This document shows positions 29,133-38,096 of a stretch of DNA of 64,000 nucleotides, piece after piece. The number at the start of each line of letters is the position of its first letter. Position 1 is the stretch's first letter. Made by a program: the position numbers and the translations under genes. The notes beneath the pieces were generated by a model. That model was not told the DNA's origin. It searched no databases and was given only the letters and a program-made list of their open reading frames with translations. Source of the stretch: Rheinheimera sp. UJ63. GTDB lineage: Bacteria > Pseudomonadota > Gammaproteobacteria > Enterobacterales > Alteromonadaceae. Where the stretch lies: NCBI RefSeq assembly GCF_021568285.1, contig NZ_JAKGTQ010000005.1, positions 124,001 to 188,000 on the forward strand. The letters run 5' to 3'.

Positions 29133-30119
29133 TTAGCGCAATTGTGTAGCAGGAATTAACGCTAACCATTGTTGCACCCATTCGTGTTCTTGCTGGCTAA
29201 TCACACTCATCAAAGCATGATGACGATCCGCAACTTGCTGTACATGAAATTGTGGCTCTTGCCAGCCAGCATAAAATTGATAAGGGGCAATTAAATCGTT
29301 ATCTGCCGTTAAGATCAATGTTGGCATTGTGAAATGGGCTTTATAATGTTGTAGATCGGTTTGCGCCACGCTAACTCCGGCTTTAGCCAAGGCGAGCTTA
29401 GCAGCCTCAACGAGCTGCTGCTCTGAGAAAACCTTGCGATACCAACGCTCACTCATGGCAACATAACCTTGCAAAGCCATATCAAAAGACTGCATCGGCG
29501 CTTGTAGCATGACGCCAGCAACCTCTTGTTTGCTTGCCAATAAATGAGCGGCACTAAGTGCGCCCATCGAGTTCGCTACAATAAGTAAAGGGCCATCACT
29601 TCTGCGCTTTGCTGTCAGTTGTTGTAAAAATGCAGCATCCGCTACGCCAAAGGCAACATCACCATCACTTTCGCCATGCCCCAGCAGATCAGGCACCAAA
29701 ACTTCAAAGCCTAAATACTGAAAATATAACGCACTTAATGCTAACCATTCCTTACTGCCTCGATAACCATGTAACAATAACACGGTACCTTGGCGCGGTA
29801 TCAGGTCGGCTCGATTAATCTCTAATGCTAAAACACTTTTCGCCGCATTGACTTCGGCATTCATACTGAACTTTAACCGCTCGGCGGGTTCAGCCACAGG
29901 CTGTATTTGCCAATAACGCATACAAAGCTCACTGCCAACGCAGATCTGTTGCAACTTAGGATTTAGCCGCTGCAATACTTCAGGTTTAATAGCTGGGGCA
30001 GCGTAACTTTTACTTTGATGAATACGCTGCGCTAATACCTGTGCACAACCGGCTAAACTACTAAGCCCTAGTAATAGCAAAGCCATTTTGGCGTAAGGTG
30101 TGATATGCGCTTTTAACAT
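29133..30119 (-). CDS. Alpha/beta hydrolase lipoprotein
   Basis: This 328-residue lipoprotein has the lipobox SLAGC with Cys25. The hydrolase fold is shown by LLLHGYRGSKEW (oxyanion region), a nucleophile elbow VANSMGALSA (Ala replaces the first Gly of GxSxG), the acid-residue candidate ADNDLIAPY and His in ADRHHALM. It resembles serine aminopeptidase S33 / lysophospholipase-like proteins. An AAAGGAG ribosome binding site is present. The substrate is unknown. Confidence 0.88.
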   Translation of the reverse strand: MLKAHITPYAKMALLLLGLSSLAGCAQVLAQRIHQSKSYAAPAIKPEVLQRLNPKLQQICVGSELCMRYWQIQPVAEPAERLKFSMNAEVNAAKSVLALEINRADLIPRQGTVLLLHGYRGSKEWLALSALYFQYLGFEVLVPDLLGHGESDGDVAFGVADAAFLQQLTAKRRSDGPLLIVANSMGALSAAHLLASKQEVAGVMLQAPMQSFDMALQGYVAMSERWYRKVFSEQQLVEAAKLALAKAGVSVAQTDLQHYKAHFTMPTLILTADNDLIAPYQFYAGWQEPQFHVQQVADRHHALMSVISQQEHEWVQQWLALIPATQLR

Positions 30120-30239
30120 GCAAACTCCTTTGCGGTATATCCGTACGTAAGATGCTTTTACATTAACCGATACCGCCTAAAAATAGCAAAGCAGCCAAAG
30201 ATGCGCATTGGGCTCGTGGTCGCTCTAGCATGATCGCCT

Positions 30240-31130
30240 TTAAGTTTGTGTTTGCGCCGCTAGTGCTTGGCGAAAAGCCGGTAGCGGACGCCTAACAAAC
30301 CAGCGGCCTGCCTGCCACAATAAATATAACGATAACAACGGAAAAATAAGGGTTTGCAAACTGTATAACACGATCAGTTGAATGAGTTTTTCGACCATAC
30401 CATCGGAGAAGTTTTTCACCGCATTAAATAGGTCATTCGCATTGGCGGCTAATTGTTTTAACCAAGCCAAAGCACCGCTATCGGGTGCGCCTAGCGGTTG
30501 CTCCACTTGCTGCAAAGGGGCGGTTTCGGTGGTGAGCGCTAGCTCAACAACTTGACGTTGTGGTTCTATAACCCAATCTGATAACTTTGCTACCCCCACG
30601 GCGGCCATTGGCACGCCGAGACGGACCAACAATAACAAAGCTAAAAAGATCCTGAATAAATAGGTTGCTGCCTCGCGCCAGCTGCTCGGCCCAAACAAAC
30701 GCACAACAGCACTGAGTAAAACACCACTACCAAATAACGGTAACGCTGCGAGCTTGCCAAACTCTAATAAAAATAACTGCAAGCCAATCGACGTCATCGC
30801 CAACACCATTAAATCGGAATAACGTACTGCCATATCCTGCAGCGGCTTTAGCATTTGTCCGGGTTTAATACTGGCCACACCCACACTGAATTGCGCTTCT
30901 GATACAAACGCAATTCCGCGGTCGATTAAACGCGCGGTGGCAAAAGAAGCACTGCTTAATAACAGGCTTCGTTTTAATAATTGCTGCGCTTGTTGATCAA
31001 GTGGCGCCAATACTGGATTGACTAACTGCTGCTGTAAGCTGCCAGTGTAGAGCAAAGCCGCAAGGGCAAGCAGCAAAAACAAGGCAGCAAGCCGTTGTTG
31101 CAGCCGGCTTAACGAAGTCCAAAAACGCAT
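30240..31130 (-). CDS. Hypothetical multi-span membrane protein
   Basis: I do not recognise this 296-residue protein. It has an N-terminal membrane anchor (about 13-28), a periplasm-type helical stretch, a group of hydrophobic helices at about 105-180, a polar region and a final helix near 250-272 followed by a basic tail (RWFVRRPLPAFRQAL). AAGGACA precedes the ATG. It appears monocistronic. Confidence 0.7.
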   Translation of the reverse strand: MRFWTSLSRLQQRLAALFLLLALAALLYTGSLQQQLVNPVLAPLDQQAQQLLKRSLLLSSASFATARLIDRGIAFVSEAQFSVGVASIKPGQMLKPLQDMAVRYSDLMVLAMTSIGLQLFLLEFGKLAALPLFGSGVLLSAVVRLFGPSSWREAATYLFRIFLALLLLVRLGVPMAAVGVAKLSDWVIEPQRQVVELALTTETAPLQQVEQPLGAPDSGALAWLKQLAANANDLFNAVKNFSDGMVEKLIQLIVLYSLQTLIFPLLSLYLLWQAGRWFVRRPLPAFRQALAAQTQT

Positions 31131-31358
31131 AGGGTGTCCTTATCAAGTCGCCTTGGCGAATACTGCTCACTATAGCCTGATCTGCCTTACAGCTATAGCG
31201 ACCTCAGCAGAATATTATGGCCATCGTCTACACTTAGCGAGTTGCGATAAGTCTTAGATACATTAGCAAGCATTTAATTAAATAAGCTGTGCACTATTTT
31301 AGGGGGCTTAACGTATGATGTTCAGTGATTTCCCATTAACGAAAATTTGGAGCTATAC

Positions 31359-31730
31359 ATGATCAGTTACATCACTTTAGGCGTTAGTGATTTGAGCGCA
31401 GCCAAAGCATTTTATAGCGAGTTACTTGGCGAGCTAGGCGCTAAACCCTTGATGGATATGGAACGCATCGTTTTTTTCGGCAAAAGCATGGCACAACCGA
31501 TGCTGAGCATTTGCGTACCATTTAATAAAGAAGCACCACACCCAGGTAATGGCAATATGGTGTCTTTGTCGCCGGGCTCAAAAGAGCAAGTCGATGCGCT
31601 GTATCAGAAAGCCATTAGCTTAGGCGCCCACTGTGACGGTGCACCGGGTCAACGCATCCCAGGCAAGTTCTACGGTGCCTATGTGCGTGATGCTGATGGT
31701 AATAAACTGTGTTTCTGTCATTTCGGGTAA
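31359..31730 (+). CDS. VOC family (glyoxalase/bleomycin resistance-like) protein
   Basis: This 123-residue single VOC module begins MISYITLGVSDLSAAKAFYSELL and ends with the usual DADGNKLCFCHF strand. The ATG is chosen because TTTGGAG lies just upstream; a TTG four codons earlier sits inside that ribosome binding site. The cupin gene starts 6 bases later, so the two are probably co-expressed. The substrate is unknown. Confidence 0.9.
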   Translation: MISYITLGVSDLSAAKAFYSELLGELGAKPLMDMERIVFFGKSMAQPMLSICVPFNKEAPHPGNGNMVSLSPGSKEQVDALYQKAISLGAHCDGAPGQRIPGKFYGAYVRDADGNKLCFCHFG

Positions 31731-31736
31731 TACCTG

Positions 31737-32423
31737 ATGCAAGTGAATAACGACTTTAGTCAACGGGTGGTGATGCGACCAAGCGATTATCGTTTTGTCG
31801 CTTCGCCGCTCGCCGGCGTCAGCCGTATGATGTTGGATCGCGCCGGTGCTGAAGTGGCCAGAGCAACCAGCATTGTGCGTTATGCTGCAGGCGCAGGTTA
31901 CACTAGCCATCGGCATGATGGTGGCGAAGAAATCTTTGTGCTGGAAGGGATTTTTAGCGACGAGCACGGCGACTACCCTGTGGGGACTTATCTTCGCAAC
32001 CCACCCGGTTCATCCCATCAACCCTTTTCGCGCGAAGGCTGCACTTTACTGGTAAAACTTTGGCAATTTGCCGCCGACGATACCACACAACTGGTTAAGC
32101 AAACAGCCTCAGCCAGCTGGTATCAAGGCATGGTTCCCGGTTTATCTGTATTGCCACTGCATGAACATGACGGCATTAACACCGCTTTAGTACGCTGGGG
32201 CCCTAACACACAATTTAACCCGCATACCCATCCAGGTGGCGAAGAAATTTTGGTGTTAGAAGGCTTATTCTGTGATGAACACGGCGAATACCCTGCCGGT
32301 AGCTGGCTACGTAATCCACGCTACAGTACCCACAGCCCTTTCACCCGTGAAGAGGGCGCGCTGATTTACGTTAAAACCGGCCATCTTGGCGCCAACTTGC
32401 TAGGTGATCGTTTTATCGAATAA
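31737..32423 (+). CDS. Double cupin protein, ChrR-like cupin type
   Basis: This 228-residue protein has two similar cupin modules. The first has SHRHDGGEEIFVLEG and DEHGDYPVGTYLRNPP; the second has PHTHPGGEEILVLEG and DEHGEYPAGSWLRNPR. Each conserves His/Glu metal ligands. These resemble the C-terminal cupin of the anti-sigma factor ChrR, but the zinc anti-sigma domain is absent, so it is more likely a metal-dependent enzyme or sensor. It is paired with the VOC gene upstream. Confidence 0.85.
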   Translation: MQVNNDFSQRVVMRPSDYRFVASPLAGVSRMMLDRAGAEVARATSIVRYAAGAGYTSHRHDGGEEIFVLEGIFSDEHGDYPVGTYLRNPPGSSHQPFSREGCTLLVKLWQFAADDTTQLVKQTASASWYQGMVPGLSVLPLHEHDGINTALVRWGPNTQFNPHTHPGGEEILVLEGLFCDEHGEYPAGSWLRNPRYSTHSPFTREEGALIYVKTGHLGANLLGDRFIE

Positions 32424-32437
32424 CCCAGCCCCCTAAA

Positions 32438-32515
32438 CTGCTCTTCCTGCCTACCACACTGGTCCGACCGCACTCCGGTACAGGTATGACCACACTCAGA
32501 GACAGGTAAGAGCAG
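32438..32515. repeat. Large imperfect hairpin after the cupin gene
   Basis: CTGCTCTT (32438-32445) pairs with AAGAGCAG (32508-32515). Shorter nested pairings lie within, including GGTC/GACC. The element has no T-run, so it is not a simple terminator. It could be a REP-like or structured RNA element. Confidence 0.4.
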
Positions 32516-32590
32516 TCAATTCGAAATAGGGCTTTACAGCACGGGGTTATATCTGCTGTTATAAGTCATCATTTCTTCAGTTTTAACACT

Positions 32591-33304
32591 ATGCTTATTT
32601 TTTGTCGTAAGCTACATAATTGGCTTGGTTTACTGTTAGCGGTGCAAATAACGCTATGGTTTTTAAGTGGTTTAGTGATGGCTATCCTACCCATCGAGCA
32701 AGTACGTGGTGAGCATTTACGGCTTAACATAAGCGCAGATTGGCATCACGCCCAAGTAAGCCCTGCAGAACTATTACAGCAGCATAGTAACGAGGCTAAC
32801 CTGAGCTTAAGCCAGCATCTTAGCCTGCAACAGCAAAAGCTAATGGCACTCCCCGTTTATGTTGTCGCCGAGCAAGATCAGCTTTTTCGCTATAGCGCGA
32901 TCGACGGTGCAGTATTGCCGCCATTAACCGAAACACAGATCCGTCAGGTTGCGCTTGCGCAGTATCACGGTACGGGTCAGTTGCAAAGTGCAGAATTACT
33001 GTTAACGCTGCCCCAAGAAGTGCAACAACTGCATCCCCCGCTTTGGTTGGTAAGGTTTGATGATCAGGACAACAGCCGTTTTTATCTCGATCCCGCCTCG
33101 GGCGCTATTAGTCGTGTTCGTACAGACAGTTGGCGCCTGTTCGATTTTTTCTGGATGCTGCATATTATGGACTATCAAGAACGCAGTAACTTTAACACTC
33201 CGTTGTTGATCGGCTTTTCTGGCAGTGCGTTACTCCTTGGCTTGACCGGTTTTGTCTTACTATGGCAGCGATTTCGACCACGTAAAGCGCTGCCACGCTC
33301 GTAA
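32591..33304 (+). CDS. PepSY-domain membrane protein
   Basis: This 237-residue protein has an N-terminal RKLHNWLGLLLAVQITLWFLSG helix typical of PepSY-associated membrane proteins. A periplasmic region contains a PepSY-like segment (WLVRFDDQDNSRFYLDPASGAISRV), and a C-terminal helix near 205-225 ends in a basic tail. The family is often linked to iron reduction or siderophore uptake; nothing nearby confirms that here. Confidence 0.8.
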   Translation: MLIFCRKLHNWLGLLLAVQITLWFLSGLVMAILPIEQVRGEHLRLNISADWHHAQVSPAELLQQHSNEANLSLSQHLSLQQQKLMALPVYVVAEQDQLFRYSAIDGAVLPPLTETQIRQVALAQYHGTGQLQSAELLLTLPQEVQQLHPPLWLVRFDDQDNSRFYLDPASGAISRVRTDSWRLFDFFWMLHIMDYQERSNFNTPLLIGFSGSALLLGLTGFVLLWQRFRPRKALPRS

Positions 33305-33389
33305 ATGCATGAACTACGCGCCACTGGCATAGGCTCTTTTTGGTCAATCGCCGAATGCGCATATTCTAATAACAACAGGAACTGTCCCT

Positions 33390-33980
33390 ATGGCTTTTAT
33401 CCCCCCTCTACCCGCCGATGCTAACCCCGACGTTGCTGAGTTAGCCGCGTTTTTTAATGAAACACTGGGTTTTTGCCCTAACTCGGTGCTGACCATGAGC
33501 CACCGTCCTGCCATTGCTAAAGCGTTTATCCAATTAAATATGGCGGTAATGGCGAATCAAGGCCGGGTAACCTCTGCACTGAAGCGCTTAATTGCTTATG
33601 TATCGAGTAACGCTACCGGTTGTCGTTATTGCCAGGCCCATACCATTCGTGCCGCAGAGCGCTATGGTGCCGCTGAAGAACAACTTGAAAATATCTGGGC
33701 ATTTCGCAGCCATCCGGCGTTTTCAGCGGCTGAGCGTGCCGCTCTTGAGTTATCACTCGCCGCCTCACAAGTGCCTAACGCGGTTGATGAGGCTATCCAA
33801 ACTGAAATGAAAAAACATTGGGATGACGGCGAAATTGTGGAAATGATGGGCGTCATTGCATTGTTTGGTTATCTTAATCGCTGGAATGACTCCATGGCAA
33901 CAACACTAGAAGAAGGCGCGATTGCCTCTGCTACAGCCTTACTCGCCTGCGATAATTGGACGGTAGGCAAACATCAATAA
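33390..33980 (+). CDS. Carboxymuconolactone decarboxylase / AhpD-like protein
   Basis: This 196-residue all-helical protein carries the AhpD-type redox motif CRYCQAHT (CxxC with a nearby His) near residues 73-80. It belongs to the peroxidase-related group of the family. An ACAGGAAC ribosome binding site precedes the ATG. Role and partner are not determined. Confidence 0.88.
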   Translation: MAFIPPLPADANPDVAELAAFFNETLGFCPNSVLTMSHRPAIAKAFIQLNMAVMANQGRVTSALKRLIAYVSSNATGCRYCQAHTIRAAERYGAAEEQLENIWAFRSHPAFSAAERAALELSLAASQVPNAVDEAIQTEMKKHWDDGEIVEMMGVIALFGYLNRWNDSMATTLEEGAIASATALLACDNWTVGKHQ

Positions 33981-34199
33981 TCGAACAGTGACAGCAGCAC
34001 TTAACGCCAGGCTCGACGTTATGCTGCTGGCGTAACGAACTTACCTAACAAAGATAAAGCAGATAACCCATAGCGATTATTGTGGAGTCATCACCACCGC
34101 AACTTACCCTAATGGCTTCTACCGCCTGAATTGTTTGCCATACTCATTATCCAATACTGTGTTACATTAAATGTTGTCTTAGCCGCAGGAGCAGCAAGT

Positions 34200-35372
34200 A
34201 TGGACATCCTGACCCTGAATTACGTCAATCTGTTTTTAGGGATCGCCGCCAGCTTCCTGCTTATTCTGTTATACAAACAAAATAAGCAGCTGTTTTTACT
34301 GTATTGGTTTTTTGCGAGCAGCTGTTTATGGATAAACTCAACAATTGGTATTTTCAGCCGTTCCGGTTTTGATCTGCCCTATTGGCTCAACCCTGCTATA
34401 CCCAACACCTGTTACATGGGTATCTATTTATTTTTGTTGGCCGGGCTTTACGAACAAACACAACGCAAATTTAAGGTTGGCTGGTTACTCGCTATTGTCA
34501 TTTTAACCTATGCCATCAACCTAACCGAATTGGCACAAGCCTCTTCGGCCAATCGCTTATTGCTCAATTTGCCCATTAGTATTGTGTTAAACGTTATGGC
34601 GCTTCGATTATTAATTCGCCAGAAAAACCGTGAGCTGCGCGCTGTATATATCTGTTTTAGTATGGCTTTTCTTTTTAATATTATTCAGCTTTGCAGCCGT
34701 TACATTCTGTTTTCACTCGATTTATCAGGCATATTTACGCAACATTCCAGCCAAATAATGATTGGTCTTGGCTACTTTGCTATCACCGCTTTTAGCCTGC
34801 TAACCTTTGGTAGTTGTCTGTATTTAGTCTATCGACAGCAGCATATCGCTTTGCAGCACATTGCTGATCGCGATGCCTTGACCGGTGTGTTTAACCGTTG
34901 GCTGCTGAACGAAAAATTACAAACCGAACTACAACGTAGCCAACGTCTGAAGCAATGTTGTAGTATCGTTATGTTAGACATTGATCATTTTAAACAGGTC
35001 AATGATCTCTTTGGCCATGTCGCCGGTGATAAGGTGATTGCACATATCGCTTATGTCGCACAATCGGAACTGCGTGGTTATGACTCCATTTTTCGCTATG
35101 GCGGCGAAGAGTTTTTAATCTGTTTACCGAATACCGATAGTCAGGCCGCATTACACATTGCTGAGCGCATCAGAATACAAGTGGAACAAAGCTGCGCCAT
35201 TGACTGCCCGCAAGCGAAAGCCACTGTTAGTGTTGGTGTTAGCACTTATGCTGATGGTGAGCCAGACTGGCAGCATCTCATCACCCAAGCAGATAACGCG
35301 CTGTATCAAGCGAAAAAGCAAGGCCGTAACCAAACCCAACACTATCAACACCTTGTCACTCAAGCCCTTTAA
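34200..35372 (+). CDS. Membrane-bound diguanylate cyclase
   Basis: This makes c-di-GMP from two GTP. An N-terminal block of about six or seven membrane helices (5-225) is followed by a GGDEF domain with GGEEF at about 301-305. The RGYD motif five residues before it is an intact product-inhibition I-site. I choose the ATG giving MDILTLNYVN because AGGAG lies eight bases upstream; a TTG 23 codons earlier is less likely. The membrane sensor type is not recognised. Confidence 0.9.
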   Translation: MDILTLNYVNLFLGIAASFLLILLYKQNKQLFLLYWFFASSCLWINSTIGIFSRSGFDLPYWLNPAIPNTCYMGIYLFLLAGLYEQTQRKFKVGWLLAIVILTYAINLTELAQASSANRLLLNLPISIVLNVMALRLLIRQKNRELRAVYICFSMAFLFNIIQLCSRYILFSLDLSGIFTQHSSQIMIGLGYFAITAFSLLTFGSCLYLVYRQQHIALQHIADRDALTGVFNRWLLNEKLQTELQRSQRLKQCCSIVMLDIDHFKQVNDLFGHVAGDKVIAHIAYVAQSELRGYDSIFRYGGEEFLICLPNTDSQAALHIAERIRIQVEQSCAIDCPQAKATVSVGVSTYADGEPDWQHLITQADNALYQAKKQGRNQTQHYQHLVTQAL

Positions 35373-35500
35373 TGTTGAATTTCAGCGAGTTGACGTTAGC
35401 AACTGCCCGACAAAAGTTTAATCTGCAGGCTAATCATTTTAATCTTTGAATAATTTAAGATATTCTTAATGTTAATCGCAGTAATAAAACAGGAATAAGC

Positions 35501-37051
35501 ATGCTTGAGGCAATTTGGATAGGATTTGCTTTTTCACTTGGCCTTGTGGTTCGGGCTATTGGTTTGCCTCCTTTAATAGGGTATTTAGTGGCAGGTTTCG
35601 CTATCTCCGCTACGGCTACCGATATCAGTATGCCACCAGAAGGCCCTTCAATTATCCACCATATTGCCCATCTGGGCGTATTACTGCTGTTATTTACGGT
35701 AGGTTTAAAGCTTAATGTCCGCAGTTTAAGCAAACCTGAAGTACTCGGTGGCAGCACCTTACACTTTGCGTTATCTATCGTACTCATCCTGCCAGCAACG
35801 CTGTTTATCTTTGACGTGAGCTGGTATCAAGCACTGATGCTGGCAGTGGCTTTAGCCTTTTCTAGCACCGTACTTGCCGCTAAAGTGTTAGAAAGTAAAC
35901 GTGAACTACGTGCTTTTCATGGTCGCGTGGCTATCGGTATCTTAATTGTTCAAGACTTACTGGCCCTGTTAGTGATGAGTCTAGCCAGTGGCACCACCCC
36001 CTCACCTTGGGCACTACTGGTCTTTGGCTTACCGCTGTTACGTCCAATACTGTATAAACTGCTAGACGCCAGCGGCCATGAAGACTTACTGATTTTATTT
36101 GGCTTACTTTTAGCTTTAGTGATTGGTGGGCAAGGCTTTGAATTGGTCGGATTAAGCTCTGAGCTTGGTGCGCTGGTATTTGGTGCCATGTTAGCCAAAC
36201 ATCCTCGGGCCGGCGAGTTGTCAAAGTCACTGTGGAGTATTAAAGAGTTTTTCCTTGTTGGCTTCTTTTTACAAATAGGCATTGATGGCTTACCAGACGC
36301 AAATGCTTGGTTATTTGCCGGGGTCATGACCTTACTGTTACCGCTGAAAGCCATTCTGTTCTTCTTACTGCTAGTGATGTTCAAACTCAGAGCACGCAGT
36401 GCTTTTTTAACCAGTATCAGCCTAACTAACTACAGCGAATTCGGCCTAATTGTCGCCAGTGTGGTGTTACCCGAATGGTTGATCCCGCTGGCCCTTACGG
36501 TGGCATTATCTTTTGTTATTTCTGCACCGCTGAATCGTATTGCGCACCCGTTATATGACAAACTATGCCGTCAGTTACTTAAATTTGAACGTAACAGCCA
36601 CCACCCCGATGAGCAACCGGTGTCGCTCGGCGATGCCGAAGTGCTGATTATGGGCATGGGCCGCACCGGCACCTCGGCCTATAGCTACTTAATTAATTCA
36701 CACAAAATTATTGCCATGGACTCCGATCCCGCCAAAGTGGCAGCTCATCAGAAAAAAGGCATTCATATTTTTTACGCTGATGCTGAAGACCAAGTGTTCT
36801 GGCAGGGGTTAGATTTTGGCCAAGTCAAAGCGGTGATCCTCAGCATGAACGACGTTGAGGCCAAATCTATCGCTGCGAAAAAACTCCGTGATACAGGTTT
36901 TAGTGGTTTTATCGTTTCGCACAGCATGCATGATGATGAAGCGAAAAACATTATCAGCGCAGGTGCTGATCAAACCTACTTAACCATGTCTGAAGCCGGT
37001 GTAGGTATTGCAGAGCACGTGAAGCAGCATTGTTTTGCGGTAAACAACTAA
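35501..37051 (+). CDS. Kef-type cation:proton antiporter (CPA2) with TrkA-N domain
   Basis: This 516-residue protein has about 12 membrane helices, including the CPA2 segments LLLFTVGLKLN and LAFSSTVLAAKVLE. A cytoplasmic Rossmann (RCK/TrkA-N) domain from about 380 carries GMGRTGTSAYSYL. It resembles E. coli YbaL/KefB relatives. The C-terminal domain suggests control by nucleotide or glutathione adducts; ion specificity is not determinable. Confidence 0.9.
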   Translation: MLEAIWIGFAFSLGLVVRAIGLPPLIGYLVAGFAISATATDISMPPEGPSIIHHIAHLGVLLLLFTVGLKLNVRSLSKPEVLGGSTLHFALSIVLILPATLFIFDVSWYQALMLAVALAFSSTVLAAKVLESKRELRAFHGRVAIGILIVQDLLALLVMSLASGTTPSPWALLVFGLPLLRPILYKLLDASGHEDLLILFGLLLALVIGGQGFELVGLSSELGALVFGAMLAKHPRAGELSKSLWSIKEFFLVGFFLQIGIDGLPDANAWLFAGVMTLLLPLKAILFFLLLVMFKLRARSAFLTSISLTNYSEFGLIVASVVLPEWLIPLALTVALSFVISAPLNRIAHPLYDKLCRQLLKFERNSHHPDEQPVSLGDAEVLIMGMGRTGTSAYSYLINSHKIIAMDSDPAKVAAHQKKGIHIFYADAEDQVFWQGLDFGQVKAVILSMNDVEAKSIAAKKLRDTGFSGFIVSHSMHDDEAKNIISAGADQTYLTMSEAGVGIAEHVKQHCFAVNN

Positions 37052-37306
37052 CACTTCGATTAACCAGAGCCGCTGAATTCGGTCTGGTTAATTTTGTAGC
37101 CGAATACCAAAGCGAAAATATTGATTGGAAAGTGACGTTAGTGTGGTTTTCGTCAGGTTTATTTACACTTTGCCGGCAACACCCAACATACAAAATTTTA
37201 AGCTATTGTTTTTTAAATTAAAAAAATAAAGGCATAATTATTGCACCTTAATACTATTGCACTATGCAACCAGTTTATAAGCATATCCATGTTAAGGAGA
37301 TGTACT

Positions 37307-38041
37307 TTGAATTTTAAATCAATTAGTAAAAAATTTAGCCTAGCACTAACCGCTATGACTTTATTCGGTGCCGTTAGTACAACTTCGTATGCAGCGCCTA
37401 TCATTCCCACTTATGACAGTTTTGGTTATCTGAATACAGAATTTGGCGGTGATGGCATCCCAAATAGTTTTGTAGCCATCACTAACTTTAGGGGCTTTAC
37501 TTTAGGTTTATCTTCTCATGGCCGCTATGAAAATTTATCTGAAGGTAATGATGGTGCTGGTACTTTTTTTGCCTCTCCCGGTCAAAACACACCACCAAGT
37601 TCATCACTCGCAGGTGCGACTTGGAATTTTAACTTTTATGTTAGTATTACAGATAGCTCTATGCTAAATGATTATGTCTTTAATTTGTTTTACGACTTTG
37701 ATCCAGCAGCAAACAATGATCAGTCTACCCACGGCCTAATTAATCTTAGTGCGTTTCTTGCCCCTAATAACCTCACAGCACAAGGGTCGCAGAATTTACT
37801 TTTTTCGTTTTTAAGTGGCAGCCCTACATTGCCGTTTATAACCCCACCACCAAGTCCTTTTAACCCTAATGCAAATGGTGAATACACCTTCGCACTTACT
37901 GCTTCTGATGCGCAAGGAGAAGTAGCTCGATCCGCAATAAGAGTGGTTGTCGGCACTCCTAATGTTGCCGTACCGGCACCTGCCACAGCGCTGTTATTAG
38001 CCGGCGGTTTGCTGTTGTTAAGATTGCGTCGTCGTAATTAG
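37307..38041 (+). CDS. Exported protein with PEP-CTERM-like C-terminal sorting signal
   Basis: This 244-residue protein has a signal peptide (ending SYAA) and a beta-rich middle. The C-terminus runs VPAPATALLLAGGLLLLRLRRRN: a VPxP motif, a hydrophobic helix and an Arg cluster, the layout recognised by exosortases. The motif is VPAP instead of VPEP. I set the start at a TTG because AAGGAG lies seven bases upstream, whereas the nearer ATG is out of frame. Its likely fate is surface attachment or exopolysaccharide association. Confidence 0.78.
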   Translation: MNFKSISKKFSLALTAMTLFGAVSTTSYAAPIIPTYDSFGYLNTEFGGDGIPNSFVAITNFRGFTLGLSSHGRYENLSEGNDGAGTFFASPGQNTPPSSSLAGATWNFNFYVSITDSSMLNDYVFNLFYDFDPAANNDQSTHGLINLSAFLAPNNLTAQGSQNLLFSFLSGSPTLPFITPPPSPFNPNANGEYTFALTASDAQGEVARSAIRVVVGTPNVAVPAPATALLLAGGLLLLRLRRRN

Positions 38042-38052
38042 TTTTAGCGAGA

Positions 38053-38084
38053 CACAAAAAAGGCGCCGAACGGCGCCTTTTTTA
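38053..38084. terminator. Bidirectional terminator between the PEP-CTERM-like gene and lpdA
   Basis: The stem AAAAAAGGCGCCG / CGGCGCCTTTTTT is perfectly symmetric with a short loop and serves both convergent genes. Confidence 0.92.
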
Positions 38085-38096
38085 GTGAAGAAGCAA

